From: Geomonas agri
Lineage (GTDB): Bacteria > Desulfobacterota > Desulfuromonadia > Geobacterales > Geobacteraceae
DNA length: 64,000 nucleotides
Direction of reading: 5' to 3'
Assembly: GCF_020179605.1 (NCBI RefSeq)
Contig: NZ_JAINZO010000001.1
Span: 620,001 to 684,000 of the forward strand
Shown here one piece after another: positions 29,389 to 38,694 of the stretch. The position numbers were made by a program, and so were the translations under genes. The notes beneath the pieces were generated by a model. The model did not search any database. It was not told where the DNA came from and was given only the letters and a program-made list of their open reading frames with translations. Positions within the stretch are counted from its first letter, which is position 1. The number at the start of each line of letters is the position of its first letter.

Positions 29389-30397
29389 TAAGATTAAAAT
29401 CTCTCTAGTTGTTCTTGCAGGGCGGGACCGGGAAAATTTGAAGCGTTTTCTTGCTTCGCTTGTCCAGGTAACCGAGCTGCCTCATGAAGTAGTTGTAGTT
29501 TTTGATGTCCAGCATCATGGAACGCCCGATCCATTGCCTACTATTAGCGGATGCGAAGTAGTAGGGTTGAAGTTCGAGGGTGACAAAAGGCAGCCACAGA
29601 TGAGGAATGTCGGGCTAAAGGCGTCGACAGGCGATTTCATCTGGTTTGTTGACGATGATGTAAGTCTTGATCCGAACTCCATTGAACAACTTATGCTGCT
29701 GTTGAAAGACATAAGGGATACAGGAAAAATCGGTGCTATATCCGGGCGAATAGTCGAACCCCCTTCATTCGATGTCAGACGCCTGTCTCGCCCAATCTAC
29801 TTGTCCTTATTTAGAGGTGCTGTTGGCTGGTTTAATTATGACACCTTCTCATTTCCCAAAGACAAGTTCCAACTTGTCAAGGGCACTTCTGGTACTTTAT
29901 ACCCCATAGTCCCATTTGTGCAGGGTACCAGTATGGTTTTCAGAAAATGCTACCTAGATGAAATCGGTGGGTTTGATGAAGACCTTGGTGTAGGCTACGC
30001 CAGTTTTGAGGATTCCGAGCCATGTTTTGCCATGCACCGCAAAGGTTGGCTCACTATCTTTTGCGGGGATTTTGTCTTGACTCACCACAAGCTGCCAAGG
30101 ATTGGTGGTAACGGGCGAGGGTATGACGATTACCAATATTCCTCCTATCTAGTTCGAAACTACTGTATTTCTCTCCTCAAAAACAAATATCCCTCCTTCA
30201 CGCTGGCCTTGACCTATTTTTCAGTTTTTTGTGTTGTGCACGTGGTTAGGGTTGCATACTACAACTTGAAAAATCGACATATAATTAATTCAGTTGCCAT
30301 CTTATGGAGTTCTTTGATTTGTGTGCTAAATGGTGTGAAGATGGGGGTGTCCGCCGGCAGGGAAGCAAAATGGAAACGGCTAAACTCGGCGGTATAG
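29381..30397 (+). CDS. Family 2 glycosyltransferase
   Basis: A 338-residue GT2 enzyme, starting ISLVVLAGRDRENL and carrying the acidic metal motif VDDDVS, then FDEDLGVGYASFEDSE, a typical acceptor-side signature. One or two hydrophobic segments at about residues 265-310 suggest membrane attachment. The GTG at 29381 has GGAG eight bases upstream and overlaps the previous stop by eight bases, so the pair is translationally coupled. Donor and acceptor are unknown. Confidence 0.86.
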   Translation: MPDKIKISLVVLAGRDRENLKRFLASLVQVTELPHEVVVVFDVQHHGTPDPLPTISGCEVVGLKFEGDKRQPQMRNVGLKASTGDFIWFVDDDVSLDPNSIEQLMLLLKDIRDTGKIGAISGRIVEPPSFDVRRLSRPIYLSLFRGAVGWFNYDTFSFPKDKFQLVKGTSGTLYPIVPFVQGTSMVFRKCYLDEIGGFDEDLGVGYASFEDSEPCFAMHRKGWLTIFCGDFVLTHHKLPRIGGNGRGYDDYQYSSYLVRNYCISLLKNKYPSFTLALTYFSVFCVVHVVRVAYYNLKNRHIINSVAILWSSLICVLNGVKMGVSAGREAKWKRLNSAV

Positions 30398-30398
30398 C

Positions 30399-31739
30399 AT
30401 GATACCTTTGGGGGGACTAATCTCAATTTCCTTGCTGCTTATGTTTTGGATGAGAATCTTTGATAAAACTGCAGTTGCAGGAAAAGTAAGAATAGACATG
30501 CCATTATTCTTCGGCACAGGATGGTTTCTCTATTCCTTCTTCTTCATGCTGGAGAAATCGCTAAAGGCGGATATCACAGTTTCTGACTCACAATTTATTC
30601 TTGATTGTAATCTAGCTGTATTATCGATGGTTATTGGAGCCATTTTTGCTGGGGAGCATTTAGTATCTAGATGTGATAGTGGTCATAATACCGCGCCGCA
30701 AAAGTTCCTGACTAGGCCTGGAAACAACGTTGGGACTTACGTTGTAATGGTAGCGGTCACCATGCTTTTGCAACTCTATGTAGAAAAAGTATTCGGCAGC
30801 TGGAATATTTATTTCACTCAAAAGTATGGTGACTATAAAGTAGACGGAATAAATTCATTTACCTCGATAGTTCCAATTGTTTGCACATCTTTCGTCCTAG
30901 TCGCAAACTCTGAGTACGTAATCAAAAGTAAATTTTGCAACTTTGTTGTTGTGTGTTTTTCCGCAGCAATTGCTTGTTTATTCTTTCTCGGCGGGAACAG
31001 AAATTTCGCTATGATGATGCTGCTTGCGATAGTGTGGAGTAAATATCACAGGACCAAGGTGAATTTATATTTTTTATTGCCGGTTTTAACCTTGGTTATA
31101 ATTGTTGGCGCAATAAATGCGGTCCTCAGGGAGTACGGAATAATAAACTTGTTTGCTGGCGAAATTAATGTTTCGGTTGCCGACATCAACCGTTTTGTAC
31201 TTGCCATCTCTGAAGGCGAATTTGGAACAATGGCTCGAGTATCCCAATATTCTACTGAATTCGCCTTTAACTATAACAAGTTTGTAGGTGCTTCTTACCT
31301 AGTCGATCCCTTTGTCAACCTTCTGCCTACGTTTATTTATCCAGGAAGGCCAGATACTATGGCTGTTCAGTTCACGGAGCAATACTGGGGAATGCAAAAG
31401 GGTGCCACCGGTTTGATAGGTTTAGGATTCTCACCCATAGTTGAGGCAAAAATAAATTTTTCGTATTTGTGGTTTATCGTGTTTGTTTTTTTTGGGTTTT
31501 TAATCAGGTATTTGTCCCTATTATTTCGTAACAAACAGTCTTATTTGCAGTTGTTTGCATTTGGATCATTTAGTGTTGTTTCACTGAATTTTTTCAGAAT
31601 TGACTTCGCCTTGTACGTGAAGTTTTCAATTTTGGTTTTTATCTCTGCGTTGTTCATTTATTTTATGATTGTTAGTGTCGGTAGGGCAAAGTTCTATCTT
31701 TTAAATGTTGCCTCTACTCCTAGAAATATTAAATATTAA
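30399..31739 (+). CDS. O-antigen/capsule polymerase Wzy
   Basis: A 446-residue polytopic membrane protein with about eleven to twelve hydrophobic segments and a large periplasmic loop (about residues 255-345, including FVNLLPTFIYPGRPDT and QYWGMQKGATGLIGLGFSP), the arrangement expected of Wzy polymerases. Wzy proteins share little sequence, so the call rests on topology, this GxGFSP-containing loop and the adjacent Wzx. It would join undecaprenyl-linked repeat units at the outer face of the inner membrane. Very AT-rich. Confidence 0.78.
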   Translation: MIPLGGLISISLLLMFWMRIFDKTAVAGKVRIDMPLFFGTGWFLYSFFFMLEKSLKADITVSDSQFILDCNLAVLSMVIGAIFAGEHLVSRCDSGHNTAPQKFLTRPGNNVGTYVVMVAVTMLLQLYVEKVFGSWNIYFTQKYGDYKVDGINSFTSIVPIVCTSFVLVANSEYVIKSKFCNFVVVCFSAAIACLFFLGGNRNFAMMMLLAIVWSKYHRTKVNLYFLLPVLTLVIIVGAINAVLREYGIINLFAGEINVSVADINRFVLAISEGEFGTMARVSQYSTEFAFNYNKFVGASYLVDPFVNLLPTFIYPGRPDTMAVQFTEQYWGMQKGATGLIGLGFSPIVEAKINFSYLWFIVFVFFGFLIRYLSLLFRNKQSYLQLFAFGSFSVVSLNFFRIDFALYVKFSILVFISALFIYFMIVSVGRAKFYLLNVASTPRNIKY

Positions 31740-31747
31740 GGCGTATT

Positions 31748-32968
31748 GTGGAAATGATAATTTTACAGGCGGCTTCTGCGTTTTTTATATTATTACGAAT
31801 GCTTGTAATAATTAAGCTCGGAGGTGTTGGCTCATTTGGGATTTTTAGTGTAATTGCTACCATCATTACTTTTTTGACCATTCCCTGCCAATTTTTAAAT
31901 AATCAACGAATTCAAGTAGTTTTAGTTAAGTTGGGTCAAGTGGAGCGTCGATCGATGCTCAATGCCGGTTTTGTTGTAAGTATCCTTTTGTCATCCATTG
32001 CATCCTTGTTAGTTTTTACTTTAGGGCCATTGTACAAAGAATTGAATAATTTTTGTGATTTCAGGTTATGGTCATGTGCAGTTGCATCAGCGGTTATTTT
32101 TTCTTTTTTCAGCAATTGCTGCGAACTCAAGGCTCTGTCCGAAAGCCGTCTGGTATTATACTATGTTATAATTGCCATCAGTTCCTTCTTTGGTTTTGCT
32201 TCGTCATTGATTTTATTAAATATGGATGTCAAATACGTAGTTTTTATTCCGTCGTTTTATTTTGCAGCATCATCCCTGAGTTATATTATATATAATTTAG
32301 TATTTTTAAAAGATACCTTTTGGGACTTTGAATCGAAAGCAAACTACAGAACTTTATTGTTATATGTAAAGGAATCGTGGTCGTTAAGTATTATCCCTTT
32401 TTACAACACATTGTTGGACTTTTCAGTCAGGACGCTTGCACTTTCTTGGATCGGGGCATTAGGCTTGGGATATTTTCAGACCATTGTATCTGTAGAAGCT
32501 ATGATTGGTAATATTTTTCTGAGTGGTTTTTACAAGAAGACTCTTATTAATACTACCAACGGTGTTGCTTTTAACTTTAAGAACGTTTTCAAGGCTGTGT
32601 TAGTATTCACAACAATCCCTGTTCTAGGTATTTTGCTTTTAAATGCTGGCAACCTTCTTTTTCATTTTAAACACGCGATCTTTGATGTTGTTGTCCCCTT
32701 AATTTTAGTTTGTTTACTTAGATTCCCTTGGAATATTTGGGGCGCAATAGGGCAAGCATTAATTGTTTATGGTCGGTATCGTTTAGTATCAAGAGTTGAG
32801 GTCCTGACCAAAACCCTAGTTTCAGGGATTTTTCTTGGTTTAGCCTTTTTCTACCACTTTGATGTGTACGGTTACGTTTTAGCTGTTGCGTGTTCCTCAA
32901 TTCTGATGTGGTGGATAGTTGTTAGAACTAGCGCATTGATCTTTCAAAGTGCCGATATTGATTTGTAA
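31748..32968 (+). CDS. Repeat-unit flippase Wzx (polysaccharide transporter family)
   Basis: A 406-residue membrane protein with about twelve hydrophobic segments, beginning AASAFFILLRMLVIIKLGGVGSFG in a pattern typical of MATE-like Wzx proteins. It should flip undecaprenyl-PP repeat units across the inner membrane for Wzy. GTG 31748 has AAGG six bases upstream; ATG 31754 is an alternative. This gene is among the most AT-rich in the window, in contrast to the GC-rich flanks, as is common for acquired O-antigen genes. Confidence 0.78.
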   Translation: MEMIILQAASAFFILLRMLVIIKLGGVGSFGIFSVIATIITFLTIPCQFLNNQRIQVVLVKLGQVERRSMLNAGFVVSILLSSIASLLVFTLGPLYKELNNFCDFRLWSCAVASAVIFSFFSNCCELKALSESRLVLYYVIIAISSFFGFASSLILLNMDVKYVVFIPSFYFAASSLSYIIYNLVFLKDTFWDFESKANYRTLLLYVKESWSLSIIPFYNTLLDFSVRTLALSWIGALGLGYFQTIVSVEAMIGNIFLSGFYKKTLINTTNGVAFNFKNVFKAVLVFTTIPVLGILLLNAGNLLFHFKHAIFDVVVPLILVCLLRFPWNIWGAIGQALIVYGRYRLVSRVEVLTKTLVSGIFLGLAFFYHFDVYGYVLAVACSSILMWWIVVRTSALIFQSADIDL

Positions 32969-33014
32969 CGATGATATAGCATCTTTTATCAACTTATTAT
33001 ATGGTGTCTTTTGA

Positions 33015-34208
33015 ATGAATATTTTGATTATAACTCCAGAATTACCTTTCCCTAGTTACCGCAATGGTCGGACCTCCACTCTTGCAGCTTTAATCGACGT
33101 CTGGCGGATGCACAATAATGTTACTATTATTGCAGGTGAGCCTTGTTCATCCTCCGGTTTAGAATATTATAAAAACCTTGCCGTCAACATTGTTGAAAAT
33201 CCAACCAGTAAAATTAATTTTTTCTTCAATGTTGGCTTTAAAGTTTTTATCAGACCTCGTAACATTTGGAGACACAACTATGATTTACCAGAAGGACTTG
33301 ATCTGCATTGTTATGATTTTATCTTGTTGGTAGGATTTGAGTCGGCTTTGTATCTTAAACCAATATTGGAACATAGAGTATCCTCAAAATTGGTGCTATT
33401 TGAACTTGATTGTCTTTCACTATTATATAAGAAAAGTGCCTGTTCAACATCAAATATCATACTTAAGCTGTATTATTGCATTCAATATATGCTGGTGGAA
33501 CGTATAGAACGCTTTTCATACTCTTCAGTAAGTAGTGTTTTTTTTGTATCAAATGTCGATGCTGATTACTGTATTTCAAAATTCACAGAAGTCAAAAAAC
33601 GTATTTTTAAATTTGTTAACAATGGCGTCAATCCAGTTTCAAGCAAATGGTCTTTGCGGTCGGGTGACTCCTATTTAAGGCTTTGTTTCTCAGGTAATTT
33701 TGATTACCTCCCCAATCGATTAGCAGCGAAATTCATCCTGACCAAAATCGTCCCAGAATTATCTAGGCGGGGTATCACCTTCACCTTTCATATAGTAGGG
33801 GCAAACCCAGGAGACGACCTTCTTAAAATGGCTGATCAGTGCGGCGACTCTGTAATCGTCACTGGATTCGTTGAAGATATCGACCTTTATCTTTCTGATA
33901 TGGATATCTATGTGTCGCCTTTGTTTTTAGGGACTGGCATGAAAAATAAAATTTTGCAGGCAATGAACATTGGGCTGCCCTTGGTTTGTTCAAATGTGAG
34001 TCTTGACGGCATAAAGGAGATGCAGGATGGCTACAATTGTTTAGTTTGCAATTCTTCAGATGAAGCACTTTGGGTAAACAAGATTGTGGAACTTGCAAAT
34101 GGTAATAACCTTTGTATAGCCTTTTCCGGTCGATCCCAGGAAGTTATCGAAGACAATTACAGGTGGGAACGCATAGCTCAATCTTTTATTGAGAAGTTGC
34201 TAAATTGA
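33015..34208 (+). CDS. Family 4 glycosyltransferase
   Basis: A 397-residue GT-B transferase. The N-terminal domain opens MNILIITPELPFPSYRNG. The C-terminal GT4 half has LRLCFSGNFDYLPN, IVGANPGDDL, VTGFVEDIDLYLSDMDIYVSPLFLGTGMKNKI and QAMNIGLPLV, typical of the sugar-nucleotide site. The specific sugar is unknown. It follows Wzx in the same direction. Confidence 0.88.
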   Translation: MNILIITPELPFPSYRNGRTSTLAALIDVWRMHNNVTIIAGEPCSSSGLEYYKNLAVNIVENPTSKINFFFNVGFKVFIRPRNIWRHNYDLPEGLDLHCYDFILLVGFESALYLKPILEHRVSSKLVLFELDCLSLLYKKSACSTSNIILKLYYCIQYMLVERIERFSYSSVSSVFFVSNVDADYCISKFTEVKKRIFKFVNNGVNPVSSKWSLRSGDSYLRLCFSGNFDYLPNRLAAKFILTKIVPELSRRGITFTFHIVGANPGDDLLKMADQCGDSVIVTGFVEDIDLYLSDMDIYVSPLFLGTGMKNKILQAMNIGLPLVCSNVSLDGIKEMQDGYNCLVCNSSDEALWVNKIVELANGNNLCIAFSGRSQEVIEDNYRWERIAQSFIEKLLN

Positions 34209-34242
34209 TACCTTTTGACGTTTTTCGTTATCGAGGTCCGTT

Positions 34243-35370
34243 ATGCGCGTAGTGCATATCATCACCGGTTTAGGGATCGGTGGCGCTGAAATGATGCTGT
34301 ACAAATTTATTGCCAACAGCGACTTATCGCAAAACGCTTTTAGCGTCATTTCATTGACAGATAAAGGAGCCATCGGTTCAAGGCTTGAAGCCCTTGGGGT
34401 TCCTGTGTTTTCCCTGGGATTGCGGCGTTTCCCTTCGCCCTACCGGTTTCTAAAACTATGTCAGCTCATTCGGAAATTAAATCCCGATATTGTACAGACC
34501 TGGCTTTATCATGCTGATCTTATTGGAGGGGGGGCCGCTAAAATATCTTGTAGCGCGCCAGTGATCTGGAATATCCATAATGGTGTAATCAACAATAACG
34601 ATAAGCTGACGACTAGAGCTATTGCTAAAATTTCAGCATGGATATCAGGATTGATTCCTACCTATATTGTATATGTTGCTAGTTCCAGTTGTATTTTTCA
34701 CACAAAATATGGCTATTGTGGTGACATATCCAGAGTTATACCTAATGGATTTGACACCAGCATTTTTTTTCACAACCCAGATTCAGGTAATAGATTTCGC
34801 GATACATTGGGAATTAAGGAAGATGCGATAGTCATAGGTTTGATAGCTAGATATGACCCTCAAAAGGATCATCACAATTTGTTGCTCGCAGTTAAAGCTT
34901 TAATTTCGAAATACAGCAATTTGAAGGTTGTATTATGTGGAGATAGAATAGACTCTGAAAATACAGAGCTTATTTCTGCAATAGAACGAAATGGTTTGGT
35001 AAATGTATGCTATTTGCTTGGGAGGCAGGGTGACATTCCAATGGTAATAAATTCGTGTGATATTGTTGCATCCTCTTCATGCAGCGAGGCCTTTCCCTTG
35101 GTTGTAGGCGAGGCGATGTCATGTTGCGTCCCTTGTGCTGTCACCGATGTCGGTGATTCAGCGTTTCTTGTTGGGGACACTGGGAGAGTGGTGCCTCCAC
35201 ATGATCCGAATGCGCTTGCGCTTGCTCTTGATGAATTGATCCTCTTAGGAAGGGATGGGCGCCGCGAGTTGGGGGGGAAGGCCCGACAAAGGATATTGGA
35301 CAAATTTTCTCTGCATTCTGTCATCAGAGAATACAATCGGTTGTACACTGCTGCAGTCGATGACTTGTGA
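34243..35370 (+). CDS. Family 4 glycosyltransferase
   Basis: A 375-residue GT4 enzyme. It has the N-terminal GLGIGGAEMMLYKF motif and VQTWLYHADLIGG, then IPNGFD, IGLIARYDPQKDHHNLL and the EX7E-like region SSCSEAFPLVVGEAMSC. It adds a sugar at the cytoplasmic face during repeat-unit assembly. The donor is not determinable. Confidence 0.9.
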   Translation: MRVVHIITGLGIGGAEMMLYKFIANSDLSQNAFSVISLTDKGAIGSRLEALGVPVFSLGLRRFPSPYRFLKLCQLIRKLNPDIVQTWLYHADLIGGGAAKISCSAPVIWNIHNGVINNNDKLTTRAIAKISAWISGLIPTYIVYVASSSCIFHTKYGYCGDISRVIPNGFDTSIFFHNPDSGNRFRDTLGIKEDAIVIGLIARYDPQKDHHNLLLAVKALISKYSNLKVVLCGDRIDSENTELISAIERNGLVNVCYLLGRQGDIPMVINSCDIVASSSCSEAFPLVVGEAMSCCVPCAVTDVGDSAFLVGDTGRVVPPHDPNALALALDELILLGRDGRRELGGKARQRILDKFSLHSVIREYNRLYTAAVDDL

Positions 35371-35458
35371 TATCATGTCTCATTGCTTCCAATAAAGCAG
35401 CTTTACATAATATATTAGTGAAAATCACACCAATCTAACCTGTTTACAAGGATATGCT

Positions 35459-36367
35459 ATGAATATAGGAGCGATCAAGGCTGCACTGCCGTGGTGGACA
35501 AAAATCCTTCTTAAATTATGTATTGCACGTTTTCCAACCGACTATAGGTTGTGGCAAAAACTGGATATTTTTAAGCACGGAGCAATGGAAGCACCTGAAT
35601 ATGCGTATCGTATTTTCAAAATGCATTATGACCGCAGCAATTTCCCCAAAAAATCGGAAGACTTTGTTTGCCTTGAAGTGGGACCTGGCGATAGTCTTTT
35701 TTCCTGCATAATTGCAAAGCTTCACGGTGCATCACTTACGTACATGGTAGATTCAGGATTTTTCGCAACACATGAGATTGCTCCCTATAGCAATTTATTT
35801 GCTTTCCTGAGAAATAACAATTTTAATATAACTCGTCCTGAACCATTTAGTGTTCCAGAGTTAGTAGAAGAGTTTGGCGGGCATTACTTGACAGAGGGAT
35901 TAGCTGCTATAGCCTCTATTCCTTCTGCCAGCATAGATTTCATCTGGTCGAATGCTGTTCTTGAACACATTAGGAAACCAGAGTTTTTACCTTTCATGAA
36001 GGAACTCCGCCGCATACTTAAAGATGATGGTATCTGCTCGCATCGTATTGATTTGCGAGATCATCTCGGCGGGGGGCTTAATAACCTTCGGTTTTCTGAA
36101 GAGGTTTGGGAGTCTGATATGTTTGCAAAATCTGGTTTTTACACAAATCGAATACGGTTTCATGAGATGTGCAGCATATTCAATACGGCAGGATTTGAAG
36201 TTAGTGTTTTGGATATCAATAAATGGGAAAAATTACCTTCTCCTTATTCTAAATTTGATAAGACTTTTAAATCAATACCAGAGCATGATCTTTTAATAAG
36301 CGGGTTTGATGTCCTTTTATATCCTAAGGCCTATAAAGTTGACGACAAGGTGAGTTACTCGCTATGA
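35459..36367 (+). CDS. SAM-dependent methyltransferase, class I
   Basis: A 302-residue protein with a Rossmann methyltransferase core: LEVGPGDSLFSC as motif I and IDFIWSNAVLEHI followed by RRILKDDGICSHRI, as in Methyltransf_11 proteins. It may methylate a sugar of the repeat unit. The ATG follows AAGGATATGCT and the stop overlaps the next gene (ATGA), so it belongs to the transferase operon. Substrate is unknown. Confidence 0.83.
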   Translation: MNIGAIKAALPWWTKILLKLCIARFPTDYRLWQKLDIFKHGAMEAPEYAYRIFKMHYDRSNFPKKSEDFVCLEVGPGDSLFSCIIAKLHGASLTYMVDSGFFATHEIAPYSNLFAFLRNNNFNITRPEPFSVPELVEEFGGHYLTEGLAAIASIPSASIDFIWSNAVLEHIRKPEFLPFMKELRRILKDDGICSHRIDLRDHLGGGLNNLRFSEEVWESDMFAKSGFYTNRIRFHEMCSIFNTAGFEVSVLDINKWEKLPSPYSKFDKTFKSIPEHDLLISGFDVLLYPKAYKVDDKVSYSL

Positions 36368-37503
36368 GCAATTCCTATCGAATAGCTTTTGTTACTAGTC
36401 AAGCATTCTCCATCAATAATTTTAGAGGGTCCCTAATCCGTGAAATGGTGCACCGCGGTTTTGTTGTATATGCCCTAGCCCCAGATTACGATGAGGCAAC
36501 ACGCACTGCTGTAGTTAAACTAGGGGCAATTCCTGTGGATTGCCCAATGTCACGTACTGGTATGAATCCTGGTTCGGATTTCATCAACCTTTTGAAGTTG
36601 TCAAGCCAGTTGCGTCACTTAAAAGTGGACGTTGTGTTTTCCTATTTCATCAAACCAGTGATATATGGGACGCTGGCTGCACGAATTGCAGGTGTACCCA
36701 AGCGCCTTGCTATGATTGAAGGTGCCGGATATGTATACACTGATGGTGATGAAACATCAATTTCGCGTAGAGTATTGCGTGTTTTTGTAACAAAGTTGTA
36801 TCAAATAAGCTTAAGGTATGCGAGTCTTGTCTATCTACTTAACAAGGATGACAGGGCACTTTTCGTTAACAAACGAATGGTGATAGATAGAAAAATTGAA
36901 CTGCTTAATGGTATCGGAATAGACTTAACTCACTATGAACCCACGCACTTAACTACAAAACCTGTCACATTTATTTTAATTGCTAGGTTGTTGCGCGAGA
37001 AGGGGATCTACGATTATGTTGAGGCCGCTCGACTGGTGAAGAGTAAGCATCCCAAAGTGCGCTTTCTTCTGCTGGGGGACACTGACTTAAACCCAGGTTC
37101 AGTCAAGCAAGCCGAGGTCTATTCATGGGTTTCCGAAGGACTAATAGAATGGCCAGGACACGTCACTGATGTTCGCGTCTGGATTGCTCAGGCCAGTGTT
37201 TTCGTGCTGCCATCCTACTATCGCGAGGGATTACCGCGTAGTACTCAGGAGGCCATGGCGATGGGACTCCCCATTATTACCACTGACTCACCGGGTTGTC
37301 GGGAAACGGTAATAGAGGGAGTTAACGGTTTTTTGGTGCCGCCCCGCAATCCACAGGCACTTGCTCAAGCTATGTCCCAATTTGTAGAGCAATCTGAAAT
37401 GATAATCCAAATGGGGATTGCGAGTCGACAACTTGCGGAGGAAAACTTCGATGTCCTTAAAATTAACGCTCAAATTTTACAGTCTATGGAAGCCATCTCA
37501 TAA
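36364..37503 (+). CDS. Family 4 glycosyltransferase (PglA/WbpX-like)
   Basis: A 379-residue GT4 transferase. The N-terminus IAFVTSQAFSINNFRGSLI, the stretch VFSYFIKPVIYGTLAARIAGVPKR and the C-terminal FVLPSYYREGLPRSTQEAMAMGLPII match the branch that transfers N-acetylated sugars to undecaprenyl-PP-bacillosamine or QuiNAc-type acceptors. It probably adds the second sugar after the PglC-like initiator of this locus; that is inference. It is translationally coupled to the methyltransferase gene. Confidence 0.89.
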   Translation: MSNSYRIAFVTSQAFSINNFRGSLIREMVHRGFVVYALAPDYDEATRTAVVKLGAIPVDCPMSRTGMNPGSDFINLLKLSSQLRHLKVDVVFSYFIKPVIYGTLAARIAGVPKRLAMIEGAGYVYTDGDETSISRRVLRVFVTKLYQISLRYASLVYLLNKDDRALFVNKRMVIDRKIELLNGIGIDLTHYEPTHLTTKPVTFILIARLLREKGIYDYVEAARLVKSKHPKVRFLLLGDTDLNPGSVKQAEVYSWVSEGLIEWPGHVTDVRVWIAQASVFVLPSYYREGLPRSTQEAMAMGLPIITTDSPGCRETVIEGVNGFLVPPRNPQALAQAMSQFVEQSEMIIQMGIASRQLAEENFDVLKINAQILQSMEAIS

Positions 37504-37634
37504 CAACCATTCTGTATTTTCTATTCCATGAATGGCATTCATCTTATCTTCAGCCGTCGCGGCTCGGGGTAAACCTGTTTTAAGTTTCTGAACAGCTGTA
37601 CTGTACAATTCTTGCATGAGGAGCTCGACGGCTA

Positions 37635-38600
37635 ATGAATCGAATTCTAGTCACAGGTGCAACTGGTTTTGTTGGCCGATATCTATGTGAGAGGTTGGTT
37701 GCCCAATCGGGATATGTTCGGGGGACTGTTATGGCGTCCGAAAATCCAGCAATTCTAGCCAAAGGGGTCGAACCGGTGTTAGTTGAACCTTTGGGTGCGG
37801 AGACCTGTTGGTCAATAGCAACGAAAGATATAGACACCATTGTTCACTTGGCAGCTCGAGTGCATATCATGAATGATCCTTTACTTGAACCTCTGGCCGA
37901 ATTTAGAAACGTCAACACTGTTGGCACAATGCGACTGGCTACGGAAGCCGTTAAGGCTGGAGTAAAGCGCTTCGTTTTCGTAAGTTCCATAAAGGTCAAC
38001 GGCGAGGAATCAATTGAGCCATACACGGAGGACTCCACACCGCAGCCCTCCGATCCGTATGGAGTCAGTAAATATGAAGCTGAACAGCAGCTTCGGCAGC
38101 TTGAAGCGCGCACTGATCTTGATGTGGTTGTCGTCAGGCCAACTCTTGTGTATGGCCCAGGTGTAAGGGCTAATTTCCTCAGTATCATGAAAGCCGTGTC
38201 CAAGCAGCTTCCTCTGCCCTTGGCTTCGATTCAGAACAAACGAAGCTTTATCTACGTAGAGAATTTGGTTGACTCGCTTGTTAGTTGTATCAACCACCCA
38301 ACGGCAGCCGGCAGGACCTATCTAGTCAGTGATGGGGAAGACGTTTCGACACCGGAGCTAATACGGCGCATTGCCGCTGCACTGGGGGTAAATTCACATT
38401 TGGTTCCTTTTCCCCTGTCTTGCCTACATTTACTAGGCAGGATGACTGGACAAAATGCTCAAGTTGCCCGTCTCACTGGATCCTTGACGGTGGACTGTTT
38501 GAAAATCAGGGAGGACTTGGGATGGGATCCTCCTTATACCATGGATCAGGGGTTGGGGGAAACAGCCACGTGGTTCAAAAGTCATATGCAACGAGCCTAA
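37635..38600 (+). CDS. NAD-dependent epimerase/4-ketoreductase (WbpV-like, UDP-QuiNAc synthesis)
   Basis: A 321-residue extended SDR with ILVTGATGFVGRYL and catalytic YGVSKYEAE, VVRPTLVYGPGV and a C-terminal LGWDPPYTMDQGL. It matches the WbpV type, which reduces UDP-4-keto-6-deoxy-GlcNAc to UDP-QuiNAc. The CapD/WbpM-like dehydratase at 42.1 kb would supply its substrate, and the PglC-like initiator at 41.3 kb could use the product. UDP-galactose-type epimerase activity cannot be excluded. Confidence 0.85.
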   Translation: MNRILVTGATGFVGRYLCERLVAQSGYVRGTVMASENPAILAKGVEPVLVEPLGAETCWSIATKDIDTIVHLAARVHIMNDPLLEPLAEFRNVNTVGTMRLATEAVKAGVKRFVFVSSIKVNGEESIEPYTEDSTPQPSDPYGVSKYEAEQQLRQLEARTDLDVVVVRPTLVYGPGVRANFLSIMKAVSKQLPLPLASIQNKRSFIYVENLVDSLVSCINHPTAAGRTYLVSDGEDVSTPELIRRIAAALGVNSHLVPFPLSCLHLLGRMTGQNAQVARLTGSLTVDCLKIREDLGWDPPYTMDQGLGETATWFKSHMQRA

Positions 38601-38694
38601 TATGCAAATGCTGCTAGGTTAGGTTTTGAGATAGAAGCACCCTTGCATAGTTCTGCTATGTCGCATTCGCCCTTGTTTACTTAAAAGGACTCTT